A stretch of 64,000 bases of DNA from Streptomyces cavernae (GCF_004023625.1 NZ_ML137710.1:173914-237913); one strand, 5' to 3'. Positions 43,799 to 53,790 are shown, counted from the first letter of the stretch. Notes: a model not told the origin generated them from the letters alone. Numbers and translations are program-made.

Positions 43799-44037
43799 GG
43801 CACCTCCACGACGACGGCGGTGGCCGGCGAGCCGGGCGGTCGCCCGACCGATGAGCGCAGCCGCGTCCGGGCCACGCCGGCCGGGGTCACCAGCCGCAGC
43901 AGTGGAGCGGTGATGACAGGTAGCCCGTGATGGGCGCCGACCGTACCCGAGGACGGGGGCCGTGGTCATCGTATCCGGGGCCGGCCAGGGCCGACCTCGT
44001 TCGGGCGAAGGGCGAACGTGCCCTGACACGCCGCGTC

Positions 44038-45306
44038 TCACCGGACGAGTTTCGCCAGTTTGGTGGTGCTGTTGAGCAGGTACTCCAGCGGTCCGCGGCT
44101 GAAGAAGCGCGACCAGACGGTGGCGAACAGGATCGCCCCGGCGATGAACCCGAACAGCGGCACCAGGGTGTTGGTGGCGTCCTCGGGCAGCATGGTGTAG
44201 GCGGCGACGTGGGCGACGTAGAGCGTCAGGGACATGCTGCCCACGGCGATCAGCGGGCTCGCCAGCCGCCGCAGCCATGCCAACCGGGCCATGGCCACCG
44301 TCGCGCAGACGAGCACGGTGATCGCCACGCCGAGGCCGCCGATGATCTCGAAGGTCGTACCGCTGTGCGGATCGGATCCCAGCAGCGACCAGACCGTGGG
44401 CGAGCTGTTCGCAAGCTTGTTCTGGATGGCGTCGAAAGCCGCCGACCCCGGTTCCAGGGAGTCGAAGGACCCCGGATCCACGCTCGCGAACATCTCTTTC
44501 AACTTGGCCTTGTCCGCCTGAATGGGCGGGTACAGCTTTGCTGCCAGCCAGGCGGTGCCGTATCCGAGCGCCATCAACGCGGGGCCGAGCGCGGCCAGCC
44601 GGCGTTGCACCGCGCCGGCGGCCAGGTCGAGCCGGGCCAGTGCCATGCCGGCGATCACGAACGGCATCCAGGTGATCGCGGGGTAGTCACCGTGGAGCAG
44701 CAGGCCCAGCAGTCCGTCGCCGCCGAGCCGGGCGATCGGGTCGTACGCGTCGATGCTCTTCGCCCCCGCCTCCCCCAGCAGCCACTTCAGGCCGAACGCC
44801 GCCTGCGGCCCAACGACCGCGAGCACGGCCGCGATGATCGCGAGGGTCCTGGCCCGCAGTCGTATCAGGGGTAGTGCCAGCAGGAAGTACACCCCGTAGA
44901 AGGCCAGAATCACCACGATCCCGGTCTTGAGCATCGTCAGCGCGGTGCCCAGCACCAGCAGGACCAGCGCACGGATCACGATCCGGACCTTCGCCTGCCG
45001 GCCGGCCAGGCCGGTCTTCGGCTCCCGGCGGCCCGCGATCAGCATCAGTGAGAAGCCGGCGAGGGTGGCGAACAGGATCGACGACCGGCCCTCGGTCAGC
45101 TCCAGCAGCCGGCCGCCGAAGCCACCCACATCCACGGCAAACGGTCCGACGTGTACCGCGAACATGCCGAACACCGCCAGCGCGCGGGCCACGTCCACCC
45201 CGACCAACCGCCCCACCGACGGCTGCTGTTCGACCACGTAGGCGGGCTCAGCCGGTGCCCCGTGCCGCGGGGGTGGCGTTTCGTGCGAGATCTCTGTCTG
45301 AGTCAT
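44038..45306 (-). CDS. DUF418/heparan-acetyltransferase-type polytopic membrane protein, copy 1
   Basis: 422 residues from ATG 45306. N-terminal tail MTQTEISHETPPPRHGAPAE, then ~10 helices beginning with GVDVARALAVFGMFAVHVGP (the R-x-LDxxRGxAxxGM box of the family) and ending with SRFFSRGPLEYLLNSTTKLA, the DUF418 C-terminal signature. Related proteins transfer or transport acyl groups, or have unknown roles in the envelope. A second copy (51049-52299) is highly similar. The start region belongs to a repeated cassette shared with two other genes. Confidence 0.85.
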   Translation of the reverse strand: MTQTEISHETPPPRHGAPAEPAYVVEQQPSVGRLVGVDVARALAVFGMFAVHVGPFAVDVGGFGGRLLELTEGRSSILFATLAGFSLMLIAGRREPKTGLAGRQAKVRIVIRALVLLVLGTALTMLKTGIVVILAFYGVYFLLALPLIRLRARTLAIIAAVLAVVGPQAAFGLKWLLGEAGAKSIDAYDPIARLGGDGLLGLLLHGDYPAITWMPFVIAGMALARLDLAAGAVQRRLAALGPALMALGYGTAWLAAKLYPPIQADKAKLKEMFASVDPGSFDSLEPGSAAFDAIQNKLANSSPTVWSLLGSDPHSGTTFEIIGGLGVAITVLVCATVAMARLAWLRRLASPLIAVGSMSLTLYVAHVAAYTMLPEDATNTLVPLFGFIAGAILFATVWSRFFSRGPLEYLLNSTTKLAKLVR

Positions 45307-45480
45307 GCGCCCAAGGTCGCCGGTCCGGACGCCCTGACGCGTCTGCCGAGTTTCCGGAACACGCCCCGCCGAATGGCAGAGGACGCCGAGCCGATCGGCC
45401 ACCACCAAGAGCGACCCCAGTACCGCAGCGGGAGCCGAGACGCGCCTGCATCATGTCCTTGCAGCCCTCCATCCGGGCCG
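45287..45480 (-). promoter_or_regulatory. Repeated start-region cassette, copy 1
   Basis: In gene direction it contains GGCCGATCGGCTCGGCGTCC, a CTCTGCCATTCGGCGGG block, TCCGGAAACTCGGCAGACGC followed by GTCAGGGCGTCCGGACC, and continues through the ATG into the first codons. The core has the 8-bp palindrome GACGCGTC flanked on both sides by TCCGGA. Similarity to copy 2 extends upstream to about 45480, including GAGCCGAGACGCGCCTGCAT. Confidence 0.75.
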
Positions 45481-45854
45481 GCAGTTGCAGGAGGCAAAGA
45501 ACGAATCTGGCACTCGTGCTCTTACGGCAACAATCCACGACTCCCGAAACGCGCGGCTGCCATGGGCAAGCTGACTCACGAGCTTCAAGCACCCGTGAAC
45601 GTTCGACCTCGGCCCGGACAAGCGGCGCCATCTCCCGCCCGCGACAGCCGGCAAAGGGCGGAGGGGCCGATGCGATGAAGTCCGCGGTCGTCACCGCATC
45701 CGGGTGGTTCACGGTGAGGCCGTGCGGGTCGTTCGGGACGTACGGTGCTTGCCCATCTCGACCACCTGACCGGCGGCGTCGGTGGCTTCTGTGTCGTCTT
45801 GCACAGTGCGGCCCTCTGGTGTGCGCCGGAGAGTGGAGCGGGTTCGGTCACAGT

Positions 45855-46440
45855 CGTGGTGGGGTCATGACGATGTGGGCTTCGACTCGGGCGGTGACGA
45901 TCTGTCGTGCGGGTTGCAGGTGTATGGCGTTTGGCGGCTCGGCTCCGTCGAGGGCCTCGGCGTATGCGCGGGCGCGGCGGACGGCGTCGAGGACGTGCGG
46001 CGGTGCGGCGCGCTGCGCGGTGGACGGGTGAGTCTAGGCGCAGGGCCCACCAGGGACCGTCGACGCTGGTGAGGTCGAGTTCGGCGAGGCGGGTGGTGAG
46101 TTCGCCGAGGGCGGTGAAGTCGGTGAGTTCGGCGGTGGTGTGGAGGTGGCCATGGTAGACGCGGACGCGTTCGCGGCAGCCGCGTTCGGTCAGTTGGGGA
46201 GTGATGGCCAGCCCGCCGGTCTCCAGGCGGTCGACGGCGTCGCCGTGACCTCTGACGAGGTCGAGGGCGGCGTGTTCCGGCGGGTGAGGTCGACGAGCCG
46301 GACTTCGCCCCGCCAGCCCACGCCGTCGACGCCGCGCAGAAGACTGCCGCCCGCCCCCTGGGTGCACACCTGCCAACGGGATAACGGGACTGAGCATTGC
46401 CCGGGCGGGCCAGTCCAGGGTTCCCACACTCTGATCACTG
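45855..46440 (-). pseudogene. SIMPL (DUF541) domain protein remnant
   Basis: Fragments in order: LVRGHGDAVDRLETGGLAIT, PQLTERGCRERVRVYHGHLH, DFTALGELTTRLAELDLTSV, DGPWWALRLDSPVHRAARRT, then after a frame break near 46015 DAVRRARAYAEALDGAEPPN, ending RQIVTARVEAHIVMTPP. The N-terminus is unreadable. SIMPL proteins are small secreted or cytoplasmic proteins of unclear function. The rest of 45481-45854 and 46441-46599 holds no gene. Confidence 0.7.
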
Positions 46441-46599
46441 CGGTGCTCCCAGGCTCTGCCGATGGCATCGTCGCCGCCATCGCCGTCGAGGCCGGTGTCC
46501 GGTGCAGTACTCGTGCTCTGGGTTGTCGTTGTTCTGATTGTTCGTCATTGCAGGTGTGCGCCGACTACGGCCCATGCCTCTTGCACGGCGCGGGCTGCC

Positions 46600-46785
46600 G
46601 ACCGGGACCGAGGCTGCAAGGGCACGATGCAGGCGCATCTCGGCTCCCGCAGCGGCACCGGAGTCGCCCCCGGTGATGGCCGATCGGCTCGGCGTCCTTG
46701 GCCATTCGGCGGGCGTGGTTCGGAAGCTTGGCAGACGCGTCAAGGCGTCCGGACCGGCGACGTTGGGCGCATGACTCAGACAGAG
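46600..46785 (+). promoter_or_regulatory. Repeated start-region cassette, copy 2
   Basis: Inverted relative to copies 1, 3 and 4. Same order of blocks: GATGGCCGATCGGCTCGGCG, GCCATTCGGCGGGCGTGGTT, CGGAAGCTTGGCAGACGCGT and GGCGTCCGGACCGGCGACG, running through ATG 46771. Confidence 0.75.
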
Positions 46786-48816
46786 TTCTCCCACGAAACG
46801 CCACCTCCACGGCACGCGATCATCGCGACCGTGCCCGCGGTCGTTGGGCCGCCTCCGCGTACGGGGAAACGCACGCGCTTCACGATCTACAGAACGTGTG
46901 CGACCGCCTCCGTGGCCGCCCTGCTGGCCGCCTTCCTCACCCCGGCGGCGGCCCAGGCCGCCCCCGCCCCGAAGGAGAGCCGGCCGGTCTACTCCTACGC
47001 CCATGCCGTCCGTGAGTCCGTCTGGGTCGACACCGGCCTCGACGGCGATGGCGACGGGAGGAACGACCGCGTCGCCGCCGACATCGTCCGGCCCCGCGAA
47101 CCCGCCCGGCTGGGCCGCAAGGTCCCCGTCATCATGGACGCCAGCCCGTACTACTCCTGCTGCGGGCGCGGCAACGAGAGCCAGAAGAAGACGTACGACA
47201 AACGCGGGCGCGTCGTCCGGATGCCGCTGTTCTACGACAACTACTTCGTTCCCCGCGGCTACGCCTTCGTCGGTGTCGACCTCGCCGGTACCAACCGCTC
47301 CGACGGTTGCGTCGATGTCGGCGGCCGCAGCGACATCCGGTCCGCGAAGGCCGTCGTCGACTGGCTGAACGGCCGCGCCAGGGCCTACACCAGCCGCCGA
47401 GGCGGCACCGTCGTCAAGGCGACCTGGAGCAATGGCCGCACTGGCATGATCGGCAAGAGCTGGGACGGCACCATCGCCAACGGCGTCGCCGCCACCGGCG
47501 TCAAGGGCCTGAAGACGATCGTTCCGATCAGCGCGATCTCCTCCTGGTACGACTACTACTTCGCCAAGGGTGCCCCGTTCTCCGAGTTCGGCCCAGACTG
47601 GCTGTCCTTCGCAGTGCAGAGCAACAACGCCAACAGGCACTGTGCGGCCATGGAACGCAAGCTCATCAACGGGGCCCCGCGCAGCGGTGACTGGACGCCC
47701 CTGTGGACCCAGCGCGACTACATAAAGGACGCGGCGAAGGTACGCGCGAGCGTGTTCCTCGTGCACGGGACGCAGGACCTCAACGTCCGCGCCAAGCACT
47801 TCGGGCAGTGGTGGGACGCACTCGCGAAGAACGGCGTCGAGCGCAAGATCTGGCTTTCCCAGACCGGTCACGTCGACCCCTTCGACTTCCGGCGCGCCGA
47901 CTGGGTCCATGCCCTGCACCGCTGGTTCGACCACGAACTCCTCGGCTACGACAACGGCATCGGCCGTGAGCCCATGGCCGACATCGAGCGCCACCCCGAC
48001 CAGTGGGTCACCTCGAAGGTCTGGCCGCCGCGCGCCACGCACACCACCACCCTGTACCCGGCCACCGGCAGCCGACCGGGCGTGGGGACCCTCGGCCCGA
48101 ACAAGGGCACCGGCACCGAGACGTTCACCGACAACCGGGCGCGGAGCGAGACCGACTGGGCGGCACGGATCGGCAGCACGACGCCCGAGAAGGCCGGCTT
48201 CCTGACCAAGCCGCTCACCCGTGACCTGCGTCTGTCCGGCTCCTCCAAGGTCACCGTCACCGCCACCCCGACCACCTCGACGGCCCATCTGTCCGCCGTC
48301 CTCGTCGACCTCGGCCCCGACACCATCCGGGACTACGCCCACAAGGCCGAGGGCATCACCACGCTCACCAACCGCACCTGCTGGGGCAGCAGCACCACCG
48401 GGGACAGCGCCTGCTTCAAGGCAACGCGGGCGAAGAAGAGGTCCGTCGACTACACCGTGTTCAGCCGCGGGTGGGCCGACCTCGGCAACCACGCCTCCGA
48501 CCGCAAGGGGGTCCCGCTCACCCCGGGCAAGGCTTACACCATCACGCTCGACCTCGCGGCCACCGACCACGTCGTCCCCAAGGGCCACCGCCTGGCCCTG
48601 ATCGTCGCGGGCACGGACAAGAACCTCATCGACCCGCCGTCCACCACCCCCACGCTCACCCTGGACCTGGCCCGTACATCGGTTCACGTCCCGCTCCTCG
48701 GCGGCGCCACCGCGTTCGCCCGCGCCACCTCGGGCGGCACGTCCGCCGCACCCGAGGCCAGGGTCCTGGACGGCGTGCGGGCACCGCACACCGCCCAGCG
48801 CGTCCCCGGCAACTGA
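46771..48816 (+). CDS. Secreted Xaa-Pro dipeptidyl-peptidase (S15) type hydrolase with acquired N-terminal leader
   Basis: 681 residues. The first 15 residues (MTQTEFSHETPPPRH) equal those of the DUF418-type proteins, then a Pro/Arg segment and a signal-like helix (ATASVAALLAAFLTPAAAQA, about 45-64) follow. Catalytic residues: Ser in GMIGKSWDGTIAN, Asp in HGTQDLNVRAKH, His in LSQTGHVDPFD; a C-terminal jelly-roll includes TVTATPTTSTAHLSAVLVDL. S15 enzymes release X-Pro dipeptides or hydrolyse esters. The leader lengthens the n-region of the signal peptide; export is still plausible. A strong hairpin follows the stop. Confidence 0.9.
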   Translation: MTQTEFSHETPPPRHAIIATVPAVVGPPPRTGKRTRFTIYRTCATASVAALLAAFLTPAAAQAAPAPKESRPVYSYAHAVRESVWVDTGLDGDGDGRNDRVAADIVRPREPARLGRKVPVIMDASPYYSCCGRGNESQKKTYDKRGRVVRMPLFYDNYFVPRGYAFVGVDLAGTNRSDGCVDVGGRSDIRSAKAVVDWLNGRARAYTSRRGGTVVKATWSNGRTGMIGKSWDGTIANGVAATGVKGLKTIVPISAISSWYDYYFAKGAPFSEFGPDWLSFAVQSNNANRHCAAMERKLINGAPRSGDWTPLWTQRDYIKDAAKVRASVFLVHGTQDLNVRAKHFGQWWDALAKNGVERKIWLSQTGHVDPFDFRRADWVHALHRWFDHELLGYDNGIGREPMADIERHPDQWVTSKVWPPRATHTTTLYPATGSRPGVGTLGPNKGTGTETFTDNRARSETDWAARIGSTTPEKAGFLTKPLTRDLRLSGSSKVTVTATPTTSTAHLSAVLVDLGPDTIRDYAHKAEGITTLTNRTCWGSSTTGDSACFKATRAKKRSVDYTVFSRGWADLGNHASDRKGVPLTPGKAYTITLDLAATDHVVPKGHRLALIVAGTDKNLIDPPSTTPTLTLDLARTSVHVPLLGGATAFARATSGGTSAAPEARVLDGVRAPHTAQRVPGN

Positions 48817-48823
48817 CCGGCTC

Positions 48824-48849
48824 GGGCGCCGGGCGCATGCCCGGCGCCC
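48824..48849 (+). terminator. Hairpin after the S15 hydrolase gene
   Basis: Perfect 11-bp stem GGGCGCCGGGC/GCCCGGCGCCC with the 4-nt loop GCAT, 7 nt after the stop codon. Confidence 0.75.
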
Positions 48850-48956
48850 GCCTCCCCGGCCACGGCGACGTGGCAGGAAGATTCCTGTCCACATTGCGGC
48901 GATTCCGAATCGCTGAGATGAGCTCTACTCAAACTCGATCGCGAGGCTTCATCAGT

Positions 48957-50167
48957 ATGCGAATCACTGCCTCATCAGTCGTCCTGCGCCGGACGGAACG
49001 TTGGTTCATCCGTCAGGGCACCCCCACGATGATCGAGGGATACGGCGTCATAAGGAATGTCCTGCCCCGGATGCTGCCTGCGCTGTCCTTCGTGAGCATG
49101 GCCAGCCTCGCCTGGCTGATACCGCTGGAAGCGGGCTTGCTGCAATGGGTCCTGCTCGGCGCGGTGATCGTGGCCGCACTGGCCGCCTGGACAACTATCA
49201 GAGTGTTTGTCCGGCGGCTACGCCGCTTCCCGCCGCCGGCCGCCGTCGCGCTCCTCACCGGCTTTGCCGTGATTTTTGTCGTGACACCTGAGCTGAAACT
49301 CGCCGTCGAGGATCCCGTTACACCTGTCGGCGGATACGTCATCGGCCTCCTGGCATCCGCCGTGCTCTTCGCCGTGCTCTTCGCCGTTGTCTTCGGCATC
49401 GCGCTCGTAGCCACGACATACGGCTTCGGTGAACTGATGCGCCGCGCGATCGGACGCGCCGCCCACGACTTGCGCAACAGCCCGCGCGTACTGGGCCGGG
49501 CGCTGCCGCCCATGTTGTTCGTCACCCTCTTCCTCTTCTTCACCAGCGAGTTGTGGCAGGTGATGAACAGGCTCTCGTGGTGGAGGGTCGCCCTGTTCGT
49601 CGCACTTTTCGTGGGAGTCACCGTGCTCGCGGCAGCCGGGCGTCTTCACGACGAATCGGGCAGGTCGAGCAGGACCTCACACCGTCCCTGTTGTCGTCGG
49701 CGTGCCGAGGCACACCCCTGGAGGCTGTGAACATCGGCGAGCTGACACAGCGCTGTTCACTTGCACCTGTGTCCCTGAACAGGCGTCAGGTGCGCAACTT
49801 GTTGTTGCTGTTTGCCGTCCGCCAATTGGTTCAGGCGATGGTGTTCGGTTTCGCGCTGTTCACGTTCTTCCTCGTCCTGGGCCTGATAGTGGTCACACCG
49901 GAAACGGCGAAACAGTGGATCGGGAGTACGCCCGCAGTCTCGGTCGTTCTCCCTGGCGTTCCGCTTGCTCTCTTGGGCAACGCCACGCTCTTGGCCGCCT
50001 TCGGCGGCATGTACTTCGCCATCACCTCGATGACCGACGCCAACCATCGACAGGATTTCTTCGCCCCGACCATCGACGAAGTCGAACGGACTCTCGCGGT
50101 GCACGCCGTCTACCTGGCCGTGCGCGCCAACCAGCATGCCGACCATGCCAGGGCAGGAACTTACTGA
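48957..50167 (+). pseudogene. Polytopic membrane protein with one frame break
   Basis: The first frame (48957 to ~49650) encodes helices such as LPALSFVSMASLAWLIPLEA, ALLTGFAVIFVVTPELKLAV and VLFAVLFAVVFGIALVATTY. At GGGCGTCTTCACGACGAATC (~49640-49660) the -1 frame continues with IGQVEQDLTPSLLSSACRGT, NRRQVRNLLLLFAVRQLVQA, FGFALFTFFLVLGLIVVTPE and APTIDEVERTLAVHAVYLAV, ending at TGA 50167. Together about 400 residues with seven to eight helices, family unknown. Two separate proteins are less likely because the second part has no good start. ATG 48918 is an alternative first codon. Confidence 0.55.
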
Positions 50168-50285
50168 CCGCGCTCTTTCAATTGCCACTCCAGCGTGAGG
50201 ATCGCTGCGGCGCTGGACGACAATCGGTTCGGGCTGCGCCGTGCTCTGCGGAAGATGCGCCAGGACTTGAGTGAGCGTTTGATTC

Positions 50286-50809
50286 AGCTCGTTCCCCCTG
50301 CAGCATGCCGATGGCGCCCGGCAGCACCACCAGCAGCACAGTGACGACGACGCTGAGGCCGACATCCCCTGGCCCAACCTTCGACCAGGCGACCTGTTCG
50401 ACAAGGTTGGCCGCGGTTTGCACGACGGTGGCGAGTGCCAAGGCGGCCACGGCGAGGCGGGTGTCCTGCACCTGGCGGCCTACCGCATAGGCGAGCATCA
50501 CGCTCACCGGCCAGAGAAGATCCGACAGGGTCGTGCTCGGCCATATCAACGGCACTGCCGCGAGGCCGGTCCCGGCCAGCAGTGAGGTGATCGGCCAGGT
50601 GAATCGGCAGAGCAGGGCGACCGCGGCGGCCAGCAGGCCGATCGCTGTCGCGGGCTGCCCGGGCACGTTGACGACGCCGGTGACGATCGCCGTGGCGGGC
50701 AGGAACAACCACCACGCCGGCAGCAACCTGCCCTGTCGTGCCGGGTGCTGCTAGGTCGTCACCGCCTCGGCGGTGACGATACCTGGGCGAGTTTTGCGTG
50801 GCCTGTCAC
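50286..50809 (-). pseudogene. Broken second copy of the histidine kinase N-terminus
   Basis: Nearly identical to the first 170 residues of the kinase at 42143-43798 (AWWLFLPATAIV, VNVPGQPATAIGLLAAAVAL, WPVSVMLAYAVGRQV). After GTG 50809 the frame runs MTGHAKLAQVSSPPRR and stops; an insertion and a TAG in the next segment break it. Homology ends at GAIGMLQGERA, where unrelated sequence (plus-strand debris reading IAAALDDNRFGLRRALRKMR at about 50200-50275) begins. No kinase core remains. Confidence 0.85.
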
Positions 50810-51048
50810 GGCACCTCCACGACGACGGCGGTGGCCGGCGAGCCGGGCGGTCGCCCGACCGGTGAGCGCAGCCGCGTCCGGGCCGAGTCGGCCGGGGTCA
50901 CCAGCCACAGCAGTGCAGCGGTGACGACCGGTAGGCCGTGATCGGCGCCGACCGTACCGGAGGACAGGGGCCATGGTCACCGTATCCGGGCTCGGCCAGG
51001 GCCGACCTCGTTCGGGCGAAGGGTGGGCGCCCCCTGACACATCGCTTT

Positions 51049-52299
51049 TTACCGGACGAACTTGGCCAGTTTGGTGGTGCTGTTGAGCAGGTATTCCAGC
51101 GGTCCGCGGCTGAAGAAGCGCGACCAGACGGTGGCGAACAGGATGGCCCCGGCGATGAACCCGAGCAGCGACACAAAGGTGCCGGTGGCGCCGTCGGGCA
51201 GCATGGTGTAGGCGGCGACGTGGGCGACGTAGAGCGTCAGGGACATGGTGCCCACGGCGATGAGCGGGCTCGCCAGCCGGCGCAGCCATGCCAGCCGGGC
51301 CATGGCCACGGTCGCGCAGACGAGCACGGTGATCGCCACGCCGAGGCCGCCGATGATCTCGAAGGTTGTACCGCTGTGCGGCTCGGATCCCAGCAGCGAC
51401 AGGGCCTTGTTCGAGGTGTCCGCAAGCTTGTTGTGGATGGCGTCGAAGGTGGATTCGACGGACTGCGGATTCAGGTTCGCGAAGATGTCCTTCATTTCGG
51501 CCTTGCCTGCCTGAATGGGCGGGTACAGCCTTGCCGTCAGCCAGGCGGTGCCGTATCCGAGCGCCATCAGCGCGGGGCCGAGCGCGGCCAGTCGCCGTTG
51601 CACCGCGCCGGAGGCCAGGTCGAGCCGGGCCAGTGCCATGCCGGCGATCACGAACGGCATCCAGGTGATCGCGGGGTAATAACCGTCGAGCAGCAGGCCC
51701 AGCAGTCCGTCGCCGCCGAGCCGGGCGATCGGGTCGTACGCGTCGATGCTCTTCGCCGTCGCCTCCCCCAGCAGCCACTTCAGGCCGAACGCCGCCTGCG
51801 GCCCAACGACCGCGAGCACGGCCGCGATGATCGCGAGGGTCCTGGCCCGCAGTCGTATCAGGGGCAGTGCCAGCAGGAAGTACACCCCGTAGAAGGCGAG
51901 AATGACCACGATTCCGGTCTTGAGCATCGTCAGCGCGGTGCCCAGTACCAGCAGGACCAGGGCACGGATCACGATCCGGACCCTCGCCTGCCGGCCGGCC
52001 AGGCCGGTCTTCGGCTCCCGACGGCCGGCGATCAGCATCAGCGAGAACCCGGCCAGGGTGGCGAACAGGATCGACGACCGGCCCTCGGTCAGTCCCAGCA
52101 GCCGGCCGCCGAAGCCACCCACGTCCTCGGCAGGTGGGGCGACGTGGACCGCGAACATGCCGAACACCGCCAGCGCGCGGGCCACGTCCACCCCGACCAA
52201 CCGCCCCACCGACGGCTGCTCTTCGACCACGTAGGCGGGCTCAGCCGGTGCCCCGTGCCGCGGGGGTGGCGTCTCGTGCGAGATCTCTGTCTGAGTCAT
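51049..52299 (-). CDS. DUF418/heparan-acetyltransferase-type polytopic membrane protein, copy 2
   Basis: 416 residues from ATG 52299, highly similar to the copy at 44038-45306. It has the same N-terminal tail and helices. Differences cluster in the external loop before HSGTTFEIIGG: six residues shorter, with KDIFANLNPQSVESTFDAIH instead of KEMFASVDPGSFDSLEPGSA. That loop is probably the specificity or interaction part. Intact, unlike the accompanying kinase copy. Confidence 0.85.
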   Translation of the reverse strand: MTQTEISHETPPPRHGAPAEPAYVVEEQPSVGRLVGVDVARALAVFGMFAVHVAPPAEDVGGFGGRLLGLTEGRSSILFATLAGFSLMLIAGRREPKTGLAGRQARVRIVIRALVLLVLGTALTMLKTGIVVILAFYGVYFLLALPLIRLRARTLAIIAAVLAVVGPQAAFGLKWLLGEATAKSIDAYDPIARLGGDGLLGLLLDGYYPAITWMPFVIAGMALARLDLASGAVQRRLAALGPALMALGYGTAWLTARLYPPIQAGKAEMKDIFANLNPQSVESTFDAIHNKLADTSNKALSLLGSEPHSGTTFEIIGGLGVAITVLVCATVAMARLAWLRRLASPLIAVGTMSLTLYVAHVAAYTMLPDGATGTFVSLLGFIAGAILFATVWSRFFSRGPLEYLLNSTTKLAKFVR

Positions 52300-52395
52300 G
52301 CGCCCAACGTCGCCGGTCCGGACGCCCTGACGCGTCTGCCGAGTTTCCGGACCACGCCCGCCGAACGGCAGAGGACGCCGAGCCGATCGACCAAC
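52285..52395 (-). promoter_or_regulatory. Repeated start-region cassette, copy 3
   Basis: Same order of blocks as copy 1, from GATCGGCTCGGCGTCCTCTG through TCCGGAAACTCGGCAGACGC and GTCAGGGCGTCCGGACC to ATG 52299. Similarity ends soon after GATCG at ~52390, earlier than in copies 1 and 2. The spacer from here to 52690 has no gene I can support. Confidence 0.75.
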
Positions 52396-52689
52396 CAGAA
52401 GCGACTTCGGCGCTGCGGTCTTGACTCGCGGTCGCTGTCGCGGACGGTGCGGGCGGCCGACGTCGCCTGGCGTTTGTGGCGTTCATGTGGACGGGACGAT
52501 CCAGCATTCGTGTGCGGTCAGCACGCAGCAGATCGGCTCGACGCCGCCGATGCGGCCCCTGTGCTCGTCGATGAACGCCACGAGCATGTGTGTGACCGGT
52601 CGAGCTCAGAGATGCTCCTATGTCAAGCAGCCCGGGCAAGTGCCAACCTGGCGCTGGCTGTTGTGCTGGTTGCCCGGCTGGCCGAAGCA

Positions 52690-52930
52690 CGGTCTGTTCG
52701 TCGAGGTGTAGGCGGTGAAGACGGCATCCGAGAGGCGTCGCCGCAGCAGGCGGAGACGGCGATTGGGGTCTTGCGGCGCTCCTGGACCTTGTCGACGTAG
52801 GCTTTGCCGGGGCCGAGTCCGCGGACTGGGTAATGGCGATCATGTGGAGTGCGGTGTTGACGGTGCGGTTGCCGACTCGGTTGAGCCGGACCTTGCCGTG
52901 GCGGTCGCCCCCAGAACCTCACCGGGCCGT
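52690..52930 (-). pseudogene. IS110-type transposase C-terminal remnant
   Basis: RLNRVGNRTVNTALHMIAIT is the G-N-R-x-L-N-x-A-L-H box of IS110 transposases. After a frame break comes GPGKAYVDKVQERRKT and then, in another frame, a RRLSDAVFTAYTS-type end. No complete domain remains. Confidence 0.65.
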
Positions 52931-52944
52931 ACTCATCGTGGGCA

Positions 52945-53095
52945 TTGACACGAAGAAGGACGCCGCAGCCTTGCGGATCTCGTTCGCCCGCTTCAGCTCC
53001 GTGTTCTCCCTCTTCAGCCGCTTCAGCCGCTTCAGCCGCTTCAGCCGCTTCAGCTTGGCGGAGTCCTCCTGAGAGTGCGGGATGTGGCGTTCCGT
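52945..53095 (-). pseudogene. IS3-type OrfA fragment with repeat expansion
   Basis: QEDSAKLKRLKRLKRLKRLK runs into RENTELKRANEIRKAAASFF, the leucine-zipper end of IS3-family OrfA. The Lys-Arg-Leu triplet is repeated because of a 9-bp tandem repeat (CTTCAGCCG at 53012, 53021, 53030 and 53039 on the plus strand). No OrfB follows. Confidence 0.7.
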
Positions 53096-53172
53096 CGGTC
53101 TTGTCATCGCTCGACGGTGTGACGTCGGGGCATTGCTGCCGGTCAGGCGTTCGGAGTTCCTGGGGTTGTGGC

Positions 53173-53790
53173 ATGGACATGTGCACGTACTCGAGCGGTC
53201 TCACCGACGTGCAGTGGGTGCTTGTGGAGCCCGTGATCACGGCAGGGAAGGCCCGGCATCCGTCTGTCAGCGGCCATCAGGGGAAGTACGCGATGCGCGA
53301 GATCGTGAACGCGACCCTCTACCAGAACCGCACGGGTTGTCGGTGGGAGTTCCCGCCCCACGGGTTGTCAGTGGGAGTTCCCGCCCCACGGCATGCCCCT
53401 GCCCGGAGCGGTGAAGTACTACTTCCACCTCTGGCGCGACGACGGCATCGACCAGGACATCCACGGCCTGCCGCATCGGCAGATGCGGGATGAACGGAAA
53501 CGGTTAGCCGACCCGAGCCTGGTGGTCCTGGACACGCAGAGCCTCCCCGCCTCCGCCGGCGTCCCGGCCGCGATGACGGGCCGGGACGCCGCGAAGAAGG
53601 GCCCGGGCAGGACGAGATGCCTGGCCGTGGACGTGTCGGGCCTCGTCATCGACTGCGTCGTCCTGCCCGCCTCCGCCCACGACAACGCCGCCGGCATCGC
53701 CCTGCTGGACGGTGTCGCCGGGCAGTGCGACACGGTGGAGAAGGCCCTGGTCGACCAGGGCTTCAAGAAGAAGGTCGTCGACACTCTCAG
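53173..53790 (+). pseudogene. IS5-type transposase, disrupted by a 28-bp duplication and truncated
   Basis: MCTYSSGLTDVQWVLVEPVI, ATLYQNRTGCRWEFPPHGLS, then frame change to LPGAVKYYFHLWRDDGIDQD, VVLDTQSLPASAGVPAAMTG with the first Asp, and DQGFKKKVVDTL. A 28-bp direct duplication (53333-53360 and 53361-53388, one mismatch) causes the frame shift. The 3' part is lost at the junction with the IS30-type remnant at ~53790. Confidence 0.85.

Noticed and set aside
46435..48894. 819-aa minus-strand ORF opposite the S15 hydrolase
   Set aside because: Shadow; Gly/Val/Asp-rich composition and no domain.
50938..52800. 620-aa plus-strand ORF opposite DUF418 copy 2
   Set aside because: Shadow of the membrane-protein gene; rich in His, Gln and Arg, with no features.
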